From a bacterium (GTDB taxonomy: Bacteria > Myxococcota_A > Bradymonadia > UBA7976 > UBA1532): DNA of 64,000 nt. Positions 1-8,356 of the stretch are shown here, one piece after another. The notes below the pieces were generated by a model that saw nothing but the letters and a program-made list of their open reading frames with translations, was not told where the DNA came from and ran no database searches. The stretch is from NCBI GenBank assembly GCA_030426085.1, contig JAUHYW010000007.1:1-64000 (forward strand), read 5' to 3'. Position 1 is the stretch's first letter. Each line of letters starts with the position of its first letter. A program made the translations under genes and the position numbers.

Positions 1-187
1 TTCCGCCGCAGCCGCTGCGCGCCGACAGAGGCCGCCCCCCGCCTTCGGCCGCAGCCGCTGCGCGCCGACAGAGGCCGCCCCCCGCCTTCGGCCGCAGCCG
101 CTGCTCTTCGACAGAGGCCGCCCCCCGCCTTCCGCCACAGCCGCTGCTCTTCGACAGAGGTCGCCCCCCGCCTTCGGCCGCAGCCGC
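1..187. repeat. 43-bp tandem repeat array (left edge)
   Basis: Four full copies and part of a fifth of a 43-bp unit begin at about 5, 48, 91, 134 and 177. The core of each unit contains CGACAGAGG followed by a C-rich run. The first two copies are identical and the later ones drift by a few bases. The array is cut by the window edge. It lies upstream of the type I restriction operon. Aligned by eye, its core matches the 43/44-bp array at 33.9-35.1 kb in about 19 of 24 columns. Confidence 0.9.
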
Positions 188-240
188 GCCCCCGCCGCGC
201 CGCGTTGACAACCCCGGAGGCCGCGCACTCCGTTGGCCGC

Positions 241-503
241 ATGCGAGACGGCCGCGACATCTCGGGGCATCGGACCGTCACCCTGCGGGTGACCGGGCCC
301 GACATGCGACCGTCTCGGGTTCCCAGGGTGGACTCCCTGCGGCCGACGACCGCGCGGCGCGCAAGATCGTCGAGTACCTGACGGGCAGGGGCGAGTCGAT
401 CGACATCACCGTGCTCTCGGCGGCCGAGATCCTCGTGAAGGGCGACGTCCATGGCCTCGAGGCGTGGCACGTCGTGGGTCTGGCCCGACAGCTCTCCCTC
501 TGA
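241..503 (+). pseudogene. Possible gene remnant upstream of hsdM
   Basis: Two reading frames look coding in succession. From ATG 241 the frame reads RDISGHRTVTLRVTGPDM. From about 320 the next frame reads ARKIVEYLTGRGESIDITV and continues to a TGA at 501-503. Joined by one frameshift they would make a short alpha/beta-looking protein of about 85 residues, but no family is recognised. It could be a frameshifted gene, the 3' end of a deleted gene, or chance open frames in GC-rich DNA. There is no convincing ribosome-binding site. Confidence 0.25.
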
Positions 504-618
504 TCCACCCCGAGCCGCCTCGGGGTCGACCCCGCCCCCGCCGCGGTTGATCGGCCGGCGCCGGTCGGCGACGATGCCGCCGATCACGGCCGGCCGATGC
601 GATCGGCGAGAGGGTGCG

Positions 619-2313
619 ATGCGCGAGGCGAGCGGGGAGGCACAGGGCGAGCTGCCATTGGCGGCGGCGGGCGAGCGGCCGCGGCTGACGCTGGCCGGGT
701 TGCAGCGGCACCTGTGGGGGGCGGCGGACATCCTGCGGGGGTCGATCGACTCGGCGGATTACAAGCACTACATCTTCGGGCTGCTGTTCTACAAAAGGCT
801 GAACGACGTCTGGCGCGAGGAGTACGAGGCCCGGCTGGCCGAGTACGCCGACGCGGCGCTGGCCGCCGATCCCGAGGAGCACCGGTTCCATATTCCGCCG
901 GGCTGCTTCTGGGCCGACGTGCGGGAGAAGAGCGTCGACATCGGGACCGAGCTGAACATCGCGCTGCGGGCGATCGAGAACGAGAACCCCCGGCTGGCGG
1001 GGGTCTTCCAGGACGTCGACTTCGCCCACCGCGAGCGATTCCCCGATCACTTGATCGAGGCGCTGTTGCAGCACTTCGAAAAGCATCGGCTGCGGGTGGC
1101 CGACGTGCCGTCGACGATGATGGGGGACGCCTATGAGTACCTGATCGCGGAGTTCGCCGACGACGCGGGCAAGAAGGGCGGCGAGTTCTACACCCCCAAG
1201 GCGGTGGTGCGGCTGATGGTCGAGATCCTGCGGCCGACGCCGGGCATGACGGTCTACGACCCCACCTGCGGGGCGGGCGGCATGCTGCTCGAGGCGGTGC
1301 ACTACATGCAGCGGCGCGGCGAGGACCCCCGGTCGCTGGTGCTGTACGGGCAGGAGAAGAACCTCAACACCTGGGCCATCGGCAAGATGTCGCTGTTTCT
1401 GCACGACATCGACGACGCCTTCGTGGAGCGGGGCGATACGCTGCTCGACCCCAAGCATCTGGCGGCGGACAAGAGCGTGAAGGCGTTCGATCTGGTGCTG
1501 GCCAACCCGCCGTTCTCGCTCAAGGCGTGGGGCCACGAGGTGTGGAAGAAGGGTGATCCCTTCGGGCGGGATGTCTATGGCTGCCCGCCGAAGTCATACG
1601 GTGATCTGGCGTTCGTGCAGCACATGGTGGCGTCGATGGCGCCGGGCGGGCGGATGGCGGTGGTGGTGCCCCACGGGGTGCTGTTCCGGGGCGGGGCCGA
1701 GGGCCGGATCAGGGCCGGGCTGCTGAAGGCCGATCTGGTGGAGGCGGTGGTCGGGCTGGGGCCGAACCTGTTCTTCGGGACGGGCATCCCGGCGGCGGTG
1801 CTGTACCTGAACCGGGCCAAGCCGGCGGCGCGGGCGGGCAAGGTGCTGGTCGTCAACGGGGACAAGGACTTCGCGCCGGGCAAGAAGCAGAATGTGCTGT
1901 CCGGTGCGCATGTGGAGCGGCTGGCGGGCGCGGTGCATGCGTTCGAGGATGTGGATCTGTTCTGCCGGGTGGTCGGGCTGGATGAGCTGGAGGAGAACGG
2001 CTTCAACCTGAACCTGACCCGCTATGTGCAGACCGATCCCCCGCCGCCGCCGATCGACGTGCAGGCCGAGGCGGCGGAGCTGCGGCGGCTGATGGCCGAG
2101 CGGGACGCGGCCGAGGCCCGGATGATGGGCTGGCCGAGGTGCGCTCTGGGATCGCCAAGAACAAGAACCGGGCGCTGGTGGATCCGGTCGAGGTCGCCTA
2201 TCTTCGAGTCGCCAATGTGCAAGACGGCTACCTCGACCTCAGCGACGTCAAGACCATCCCGATCGAGCGGGCCGATATCGAGCGGTTCCGGCTCCGCGTC
2301 GGCGACGTGCTGA
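619..2313 (+). CDS. hsdM: Type I restriction-modification DNA methyltransferase subunit (HsdM), C-terminus out of frame
   Basis: HsdM is the N6-adenine methyltransferase subunit of a type I R-M complex. The N-terminal helical domain (about residues 25-150) precedes the SAM-binding motif DPTCGAGG (214-221) and the catalytic NPPF (296-299). ATG 619 is chosen because homology-like sequence begins there and GAGAGGG precedes it. Family-like sequence continues to about residue 503 (ERDAAEARMM, nt 2127). The frame then runs through hsdS out of frame to a stop at 2313, adding about 60 nonsense residues. The normal hsdM terminus and stop appear deleted. The methyltransferase fold itself is complete, so the protein may still be active. 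Confidence 0.9.
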   Translation: MREASGEAQGELPLAAAGERPRLTLAGLQRHLWGAADILRGSIDSADYKHYIFGLLFYKRLNDVWREEYEARLAEYADAALAADPEEHRFHIPPGCFWADVREKSVDIGTELNIALRAIENENPRLAGVFQDVDFAHRERFPDHLIEALLQHFEKHRLRVADVPSTMMGDAYEYLIAEFADDAGKKGGEFYTPKAVVRLMVEILRPTPGMTVYDPTCGAGGMLLEAVHYMQRRGEDPRSLVLYGQEKNLNTWAIGKMSLFLHDIDDAFVERGDTLLDPKHLAADKSVKAFDLVLANPPFSLKAWGHEVWKKGDPFGRDVYGCPPKSYGDLAFVQHMVASMAPGGRMAVVVPHGVLFRGGAEGRIRAGLLKADLVEAVVGLGPNLFFGTGIPAAVLYLNRAKPAARAGKVLVVNGDKDFAPGKKQNVLSGAHVERLAGAVHAFEDVDLFCRVVGLDELEENGFNLNLTRYVQTDPPPPPIDVQAEAAELRRLMAERDAAEARMMGWPRCALGSPRTRTGRWWIRSRSPIFESPMCKTATSTSATSRPSRSSGPISSGSGSASATC

Positions 2314-2708
2314 TGAACGAGGGTGGCGACATCGACAAGCTGGGGCGCGGCGACATCTGGGCCGGGCAGCTCCCGCTGTGCGTCAACCAGAACCACGTCT
2401 TCGCGGTGCGCTGTGGCGAGCGCCTCGAGCCCGAGTTCTTGTCGTATCTGGCCGAGAGTCCATACGGCAAAGCGTACTTCCTGCGAGCGGGCAAACAGTC
2501 GACGAACCTGGCGTCGATCAACAAGACCCAGCTCCGGGCGCTGCCCGTGTTGCTGCCTCCGATGAGCGAGCAGACCGCCATCGTCGAGCGAATCGACGCC
2601 GTCCAGCGAGCGGTCGAACGATACGAAAGTCAGAGCGAGGGCCTGATGAGACTCAAAGCCGGCCTCCTGCAAGACCTGCTCACCGGCAAGACACGGGTGA
2701 CCCCATGA
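2139..2708 (+). CDS. hsdS: Half-length type I specificity subunit (HsdS), N-terminal part missing
   Basis: HsdS recognises the DNA target and holds HsdM and HsdR together. Normal subunits are about 400-450 residues with two target-recognition domains (TRDs). This one has about 189 residues with a single TRD, from RSGIAKNKNRALVDP through YLRVANVQDGYLDLSDVKT, then the C-terminal conserved helix (LPPMSEQTAIVERID, LLQDLLTGK). The frame is also open upstream, where it reads GLAEV. The only start seen is GTG 2139, without a strong Shine-Dalgarno. It overlaps hsdM in another frame and its TGA overlaps the hsdR ATG. Half-length HsdS proteins can dimerise in known systems, so activity is possible but unproven. 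Confidence 0.8.
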   Translation: MRSGIAKNKNRALVDPVEVAYLRVANVQDGYLDLSDVKTIPIERADIERFRLRVGDVLMNEGGDIDKLGRGDIWAGQLPLCVNQNHVFAVRCGERLEPEFLSYLAESPYGKAYFLRAGKQSTNLASINKTQLRALPVLLPPMSEQTAIVERIDAVQRAVERYESQSEGLMRLKAGLLQDLLTGKTRVTP

Positions 2709-5700
2709 CGACCCCCACCGAAGAGACCCTGGTCGAGCTGCCCGCGATCCGCACCTTGCGGTCGCTCGGCTACCGGGTCATCGATCCCGCCGACCACCCC
2801 ACCCTGCGTCCGCGGGAGAGCGACGTGCTCTTCACCCCGCTGCTCGTCGACGCCCTGATGCGGCTCAACGACATCGACGAGGGCACCGCGCGCAGCCTCG
2901 CGGCGCAGTACGCCGCCATCGACGACAACCAGACGTGGCTGGCGCGGCTGCGCAATCAGTCGTCGCTCAAGCCGCCCGAGGAGCGCGATCACCGCACGAT
3001 GCGGCTGGTCGACTTCGACGACCCCGACAACAACGACTTCGCGGTGACCCGGCAGCTCCGGGTCAGGGGGTCGGCGGTCCGCAAGCCCGATCTGGTGGTC
3101 TACCTCAACGGGGTGCCGGTGGTGGTCATCGAGCTGAAGAGCCCGCTGAGCCCGGCGCAGGACACCTTCGAGGCCATCCAACAGATCCGGTCGGCCGAGC
3201 GCGAGGTGCCCCGGCTCTTCCGCTCGAACCTGTTCAACATCGCCAGCAATGACCTCGCCTTCCGCTTCGGCGCGACGGGGGCTCCGGTCGAGTTCTGGTC
3301 CGACTGGCGCGATCCGTGGCCCCGCGATCGGTCGGAGTTCGCCGACGCGACGGCCCGGGGGCTGTACGCGCTGCTCGAGCCCCGGCGGCTGCTCGACATT
3401 CTGGCCCATTACATCGTCTTCGAGACCCGCGACGGCAAGACGGTGAAGAAGGTGTGTCGCCATCAGCAGTATCGGGCGGTGTCGAAGATGGCGCAGCGGG
3501 TGGCCGAGGGGCGCCACCGGGCGGGGCTGGTGTGGCACACTCAGGGCAGCGGCAAGAGCCTGACGATGGTGTTCGCGGCGCTCAAGCTGAAGCTGCGCCG
3601 GGGCACGGCCGATCCCCGCATGCCCAACCCCGATCTGCTGGTGGTGACCGATCGGGTGGCGCTGCACGATCAGCTCACGAAGACCTTCCACGCGGCGGGC
3701 GTGCCCAACGTGCAGAGCGCCGACGCCATCGATCGGCCGACGGACGCCGAGGGGCGGCCGATCCACCCGCCCGAGGGCAAGAAGGAGACGAAGGTCTATC
3801 TGCGCGAGGCGCTGCGCGCGCCGGGCAATGGGCGGGTGCTGCTGTCGACCATCTTCAAGTTCCATTGGGGCGATGCCCGGCTGACCGAGGGGTCGCCGGC
3901 CGAGCGGGCGGCGGCGCTGGAGGCCCTGGCGGCGCCGGGGTCGGGCGGCTGGATCGTGCTGGTCGACGAGTGTCATCGCACCCAGGAGAAGGATCTGGGG
4001 GCCTATCTGCGGGCCATCCTGCCCGACGCGGTGCGCTTCGGCTTCACCGGCACCCCGGTCGAGAAGGGTGATCGGGATACGTTCGAGAACTTCGGCGCGC
4101 CCGGTGAGCGGTACCTGGACAAGTACGGCATCGACGACGCGGTGGCCGACGGGGCGACGGTCCCGGTGCTGTATCAGGCGCGGTGCACCGAGTGGCACCT
4201 GCACGACATCGGGCTGGACGTCGCCTTCGATCAGCAGTTCGCCGATCTGCCCGAACGGCACCTCGCAGAGCTGAGGCGGCGGGGGGTGACGAAGGGTGAT
4301 GTGGCGCGCCTCGAGTCGCGCATCAAGGTCATCGCGCTCGATATCTGGCTCCACTACACCGCCCATGTGATGCCCGATGGCTACAAGGGTCAGGTGGTGG
4401 CCATCGATCGCCGGGCGTGCGTGGCCTACAAGCAGGCGCTCGATTTCATCATCACGACGTGGCTGGTCGAGTGCGATGGCATGGGCGAGGCCGAGGCGGC
4501 GGCCGCGGCGAAGGCGATGAGCGTGTGCGTCTACAGCCCGGCGCAGCACGACAAGGAGAAGTACCCCGAGCTGGTGGCCTATCAGCTCGATGAGAAGGAG
4601 ACTCAGCGGGCGGTGGACGACTTCCGGGATCCGAGTCATCCGCTGCGGCTGCTCATCGTGTGCAACAAGCTGCTGACCGGCTTCGACGCGCCGGTCGAGC
4701 AGGTGATGTATCTGGACAACCCGCTGACCGATCACAACCTGCTGCAAGCCGTCGCCCGCACGAACCGCGTCTTCACCGGCGGTGGGGGGCGCAAGCCGCA
4801 CGGGATGGTGGTGGATTACATCGGGGTGACGCATAAGCTGGACGCGGCGCTGGCGGCGTATCGCAAGTCGGATGTGGCCGGGGCCCTGCGCGATCACTCG
4901 GCGCTGGCGGGTCGGCTCGCGGCGGCCCATCGGGCGTGCATGGATCTGATCCGCCAGGTGCCGCTGGATGATGATCCGAAGGCGGACGCCCTGGCCATCG
5001 TGCGCCACCTGGGGTCGCTGGATCGGTGGTATCTCTTCCGGGGCGAGGTGGATGGCTTCGTCCGGGCGTATCAGGCGCTGGCCCCCGATTCGCGGGTGCT
5101 GATGTACAAGGGCGATCTGTTGCGGGTGACGGCGGCCATCCCCTACGGGCGGCTGGAGATCGAGAAGGTCGAGCCGGATCCCGACTGGAAGCGCTACAGC
5201 GCCAAGGTGCGGGGCATGCTGCGGGCCCACCTCGAGGTGACCGGGCTGGCGACGACGTGCAAGGTGCGCGATCTGTCCGATCCGCGGTTCATGGACGACT
5301 TCGAGGTCGACGCTCGGGATGAGGCGGCGCTGCATACGGCGGCGGTGCGCAAGCTGACCGAGCTGAAGTCGATCACCCGCGAGCGGGCGGCGCTGGATCC
5401 GGCGCGCTACGGCAAGTTCAGCGATCGGGTGAAGCAGCTCATCCGCGATTTCGAGATGGGGGTCGTCGACGAGCGGGCGGTGCTGACGGAGGCCCGCTCG
5501 CTCGTGGATGGGGTGCAGGGTGAAGACCGGGCGCACCTGGGCACCGGGCTGGGGCCGCGGGCGTATTCGATCGCGATGATCCTGCGCCAGTTCGCGCCGG
5601 CGGGCGCTGGGGGTGCCGGGGGCGCTGAGGGCGCTGAGGGCGCTGAGGGCGCTGAGGGCGCCGGGGGTTCGGGTCCGTCGGCGCTGGCCGAGGCGGCGGC

Positions 5701-5896
5701 GGCGATCGACGCGCTGTACGCTTCGGACGCGTCGGCCCCCCGGCTGTGGCAGGTGCGTGAGGAGCTGCGCCGGGGGCTGCGGCGTCAGGTGCGCCAGTTG
5801 GTCCTGCCGCTGGGGTTGGAGGGCTGGCAGAAGCGGGTGCCCAACGCGGTGGAGGCTTTCGCCCTGCGTCACTACGCGAAGGAAGAGAAGCCATGA
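2705..5896 (+). CDS. hsdR: Type I restriction endonuclease subunit (HsdR)
   Basis: HsdR translocates DNA by ATP hydrolysis and cleaves it. The 1063-residue protein has the N-terminal PD-(D/E)XK nuclease (D129, E143, K145 in KPDLVVYL...VVIELKS), Walker A HTQGSGKS (278-285), DECH (421-424), TGTP (448-451) and motif VI QAVARTNR (near 680). A C-terminal assembly domain follows. ATG 2705 overlaps the hsdS stop as ATGA and matches family N-termini. Near residue 970 lies a low-complexity Gly/Ala/Glu stretch made by a 9-bp DNA repeat (about 5613-5667). All catalytic motifs are present, so this subunit looks intact although its HsdS partner is truncated. Confidence 0.95.
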   Translation: MTTPTEETLVELPAIRTLRSLGYRVIDPADHPTLRPRESDVLFTPLLVDALMRLNDIDEGTARSLAAQYAAIDDNQTWLARLRNQSSLKPPEERDHRTMRLVDFDDPDNNDFAVTRQLRVRGSAVRKPDLVVYLNGVPVVVIELKSPLSPAQDTFEAIQQIRSAEREVPRLFRSNLFNIASNDLAFRFGATGAPVEFWSDWRDPWPRDRSEFADATARGLYALLEPRRLLDILAHYIVFETRDGKTVKKVCRHQQYRAVSKMAQRVAEGRHRAGLVWHTQGSGKSLTMVFAALKLKLRRGTADPRMPNPDLLVVTDRVALHDQLTKTFHAAGVPNVQSADAIDRPTDAEGRPIHPPEGKKETKVYLREALRAPGNGRVLLSTIFKFHWGDARLTEGSPAERAAALEALAAPGSGGWIVLVDECHRTQEKDLGAYLRAILPDAVRFGFTGTPVEKGDRDTFENFGAPGERYLDKYGIDDAVADGATVPVLYQARCTEWHLHDIGLDVAFDQQFADLPERHLAELRRRGVTKGDVARLESRIKVIALDIWLHYTAHVMPDGYKGQVVAIDRRACVAYKQALDFIITTWLVECDGMGEAEAAAAAKAMSVCVYSPAQHDKEKYPELVAYQLDEKETQRAVDDFRDPSHPLRLLIVCNKLLTGFDAPVEQVMYLDNPLTDHNLLQAVARTNRVFTGGGGRKPHGMVVDYIGVTHKLDAALAAYRKSDVAGALRDHSALAGRLAAAHRACMDLIRQVPLDDDPKADALAIVRHLGSLDRWYLFRGEVDGFVRAYQALAPDSRVLMYKGDLLRVTAAIPYGRLEIEKVEPDPDWKRYSAKVRGMLRAHLEVTGLATTCKVRDLSDPRFMDDFEVDARDEAALHTAAVRKLTELKSITRERAALDPARYGKFSDRVKQLIRDFEMGVVDERAVLTEARSLVDGVQGEDRAHLGTGLGPRAYSIAMILRQFAPAGAGGAGGAEGAEGAEGAEGAGGSGPSALAEAAAAIDALYASDASAPRLWQVREELRRGLRRQVRQLVLPLGLEGWQKRVPNAVEAFALRHYAKEEKP
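5613..5667 (+). repeat. 9-bp tandem repeat inside hsdR
   Basis: About five copies of GAGGGCGCT stand in tandem and are read in frame as repeated Gly-Ala-Glu. Because the unit is a multiple of three, copy-number changes would keep the frame. It lies in a linker before the last ~90 residues of HsdR. Confidence 0.8.
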
Positions 5897-6618
5897 GCGG
5901 TGTGCTTCACATCGGCGAGCTGAGCGTCCCCTACGCGGTGAGGGCGTCGGCCCGCGCCCGGCGCAAGCGCATCGAGGCGACGGCCGACGGGGTGCGGGTG
6001 GTGGTGCCCGAGGGGACCCCGCCGGGCGAGGTGGCGGCGTTCGTCGAGGCCCGGCGGCGGTGGGTGTTCGACGCGGTGCAGGCGGCGGCCGAGCGGCGGC
6101 GCATGATGCGGGTTCAGCGGTACGCCTCGGGGGCGAAGCTTCAGTATCGCGGGCGCTGGCTGATGCTCGAGGTGGCGCCGGGTCGGGTCGAGGCGGCGCG
6201 GGTGGTCTGTCGGTCGCGGTTCCAGGTGACGGTGCCCGAGGGGCTGGACGGGCCGGCGCAGGCCGAGGCGGCCCGGGCGGCGCTGGATGGCTGGCTGCGC
6301 GATCGGGCGCTGCGCGCGCTCCGCCGCTTCGCCCGGGTGCACGCGGCGGGGCTGGGGGTGGCGCCGGCGGGGGCGCGGCTGTCGGAGAGCCGGTCGCGCT
6401 GGGGGTCGTGCGGTCGGGATGGTGTCATCCGGGTGCATTGGCGGCTGGTTCAGGCGCCGACGGCGGCGATGGAGTATGTGGTGGCCCATGAGCTCGCGCA
6501 TCTGATCGAGCGGCATCACGGTCCGGCGTTCTGGGCGACGCTGGCCCGCACGCTGCCCGATTGGGCGCTGCGCAAGTCGATGCTCGAGCGGTGGGAGTCG
6601 GCGCCCCGGGCGGTGTGA
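5893..6618 (+). CDS. DUF45/YgjP-SprT-like zinc metallopeptidase (M48-like)
   Basis: This 241-residue protein has the layout of COG1451 (YgjP/DUF45): a basic beta-rich N-terminus, a central helical part (ESRSRWGSC), and the zinc motif HELAH at 199-203 followed by ERHHGPAFW, which supplies the third ligand. Start ATG 5893 overlaps the hsdR stop as ATGA, so it is translationally coupled and is the last gene of the type I operon. Members of this family are often found at the ends of type I R-M operons; the role there is not established, and protein turnover or autoimmunity control would be guesses. No signal peptide is seen, so it is probably cytoplasmic. Confidence 0.85.
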   Translation: MSGVLHIGELSVPYAVRASARARRKRIEATADGVRVVVPEGTPPGEVAAFVEARRRWVFDAVQAAAERRRMMRVQRYASGAKLQYRGRWLMLEVAPGRVEAARVVCRSRFQVTVPEGLDGPAQAEAARAALDGWLRDRALRALRRFARVHAAGLGVAPAGARLSESRSRWGSCGRDGVIRVHWRLVQAPTAAMEYVVAHELAHLIERHHGPAFWATLARTLPDWALRKSMLERWESAPRAV

Positions 6619-6697
6619 GGGGCAGCAGGAGGCGGTGCGGAGCGGGTCTCCGGTGGTCGGGTCGGCCGGGGGCGTCGCACCGGGCGGGGCCGCGGGT

Positions 6698-8356
6698 TCA
6701 CGGTGAAGCGGGGGGCCTCGATCGCAGCCACTGCACCAGCCGGGCGTAGTCATCGGCGGGCGCGTCGCGCCCGGCGGGGCAGGTCAGGCCCCGGTCGACG
6801 AACACGCCCACGTCGAAGGCGTCGTGGTAGGCCGGCGCGGCGTAACACTGCGCGGCGGCGTCCAGGGCGGGCAGCACCAGGAAGACGCCGTCGGGCCGAC
6901 GCCCGCCCAGCCGCAGCCCGTCGCGATAGTGATGGGTCACCGGCAGGTGATCGGTCTCGACGGTGTGCTTCGAGGCGGTGAACTTGGCGTCGAGCACCAG
7001 CCAGCGGATCGCGCCCTCGGGCGAGGTGATCTCGACGGTCACGTCCGGGCGTCGCTTGCAGTGCAGGCTGAACCGCCCGTCGGACCAGTCCCCGCCGGCT
7101 TCGCGGTGGGCCGAGGCCGCGATGAACTCGATCTGGTTGCCCACCCGGACCGTCCAGCCGCCGCGGCGGGCCTCGGCGAAGGCGTCCTCTGCGGGGCCGA
7201 CGCACAGGCCGGTGGCCGCGAACCGGGGCGGCGTCCAGCGCCAGCCGGGGCCGAGCGCGGCGCGCACGACCCGGACGACGCGGCACCAGACGTACTGCTC
7301 CCACAGGTCGTAGGCCGGGCGCAGGTGCGCGTCGACGAGCCCGGTGATCGCGGGGCGCACGGCCGGGCGCTGCAAGCGGCGGATGATGCGCATCGCCTCG
7401 CCGTACAGCGGGTCGTCGGCGAAGACCTGCTCCGCGCCCGGCGTGGGGCGCGCCGGCTGTACACCGCGCCAGATCGGGCGCCTCGCGGCGCGCTCGATCT
7501 CGCCTCGGGCCCACGCCAGCCGCGCGGTGCGTCGGGCGACCTCGGCCCGCTGCGCTTTGACCCCCGGCGTGCCCTTCCGGCTCTCGATGAAGGCGTCGAA
7601 GGCCGCCCGGCTCTCGTCGACGCGGCGCAGGAGCCCCTTCAGCGCGTGCAGCAGCGCCCGGTTCGCCGGGTGGTCCAGCGTCGACCGGGCGACCGGCACG
7701 TCGAGCCGGGGGTGACCGCCCGGGGCCGGCGCCCGGCGGATCGCCGCCGCCACGGCCGGTTGGCGGGCCAGCGCGGTCAGCGTGCGGGTGTCGACCTGGC
7801 CGACGTGCTCGATGTGGCGGCTGCCCCGGCCGGGGCGCAGCATGCGCAGGGGTTGGCGCTCGATGCGCCCCAGCGCCGTCAGCAGCCGGGGCAGCCACAC
7901 GTCGAGCGCGGCGATGTGCAGCCGGGGCGGGGGCGGCGCGTCGGCGTCGGCCCCGTCGAGGTCGCCCGACCGCGCGCCGCCGGTCGCGCCCCACGGCAGG
8001 TGGGCGTGCGCGTCGACGAGGTGCCGGACGAGGCGCTCGATGGCGGTCCGCCCGTCGGGGAAGATGGCGCCGTCGGGCAGGACCTCGGTCGCCAGGGGCA
8101 GGTCGCGATCGGCCAGACGCACCACGATCGAGACGGTGCCGACCCAGCAGCCGGCGTCGAAGGCGGTCGTCCACCACAGCGCGGGCGCCCGCCCCTTCTT
8201 CGCGAATTCGGCCGCCCGCCACTGTCCGTCGACCATGAGGCCCCGGGGCGCGGCGTCGCCCTGGACCGCGAGCAGGATGCGCGATCCGCAGTGCCCGACA
8301 GCGGTGGCTTCGAACGGCGGGCCCTTGCGGCCGACGACCCGGAGGATGGCGCTCAC
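6698..8356 (-). CDS. McrC-like / DUF2357 PD-(D/E)XK nuclease of a McrBC-type system
   Basis: This 552-residue protein is the likely nuclease of a two-gene McrBC-type module. The C-terminal region shows a PD-(D/E)XK core with D438 (RPDVTVEI) and DAK at 456-458 (LVLDAKF). Ahead of it is a helical middle section (LYGEAMRIIRRL, LWEQYVWCRVV) as in DUF2357 proteins. The start is GTG 8356, overlapping the stop of the upstream AAA+ gene as GTGA; this removes a spurious Arg-rich extension. It converges on the metallopeptidase gene with about 80 bp between. Known McrC partners cut DNA when the NTPase is stimulated by modified DNA; the target here cannot be read from sequence. Confidence 0.75.
   Translation of the reverse strand: MSAILRVVGRKGPPFEATAVGHCGSRILLAVQGDAAPRGLMVDGQWRAAEFAKKGRAPALWWTTAFDAGCWVGTVSIVVRLADRDLPLATEVLPDGAIFPDGRTAIERLVRHLVDAHAHLPWGATGGARSGDLDGADADAPPPPRLHIAALDVWLPRLLTALGRIERQPLRMLRPGRGSRHIEHVGQVDTRTLTALARQPAVAAAIRRAPAPGGHPRLDVPVARSTLDHPANRALLHALKGLLRRVDESRAAFDAFIESRKGTPGVKAQRAEVARRTARLAWARGEIERAARRPIWRGVQPARPTPGAEQVFADDPLYGEAMRIIRRLQRPAVRPAITGLVDAHLRPAYDLWEQYVWCRVVRVVRAALGPGWRWTPPRFAATGLCVGPAEDAFAEARRGGWTVRVGNQIEFIAASAHREAGGDWSDGRFSLHCKRRPDVTVEITSPEGAIRWLVLDAKFTASKHTVETDHLPVTHHYRDGLRLGGRRPDGVFLVLPALDAAAQCYAAPAYHDAFDVGVFVDRGLTCPAGRDAPADDYARLVQWLRSRPPASP

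Noticed and set aside
1-240. Coding sequence across the left 43-bp array
   Set aside because: 43 is not divisible by three, so a frame would shift each unit; no start or domain is seen.
2630-5872. Very long open frame antisense to the first hsdR
   Set aside because: It mirrors the codon pattern of hsdR in GC-rich DNA; the translation is His/Arg/Pro-rich without motifs, and hsdR has all catalytic motifs on the plus strand.
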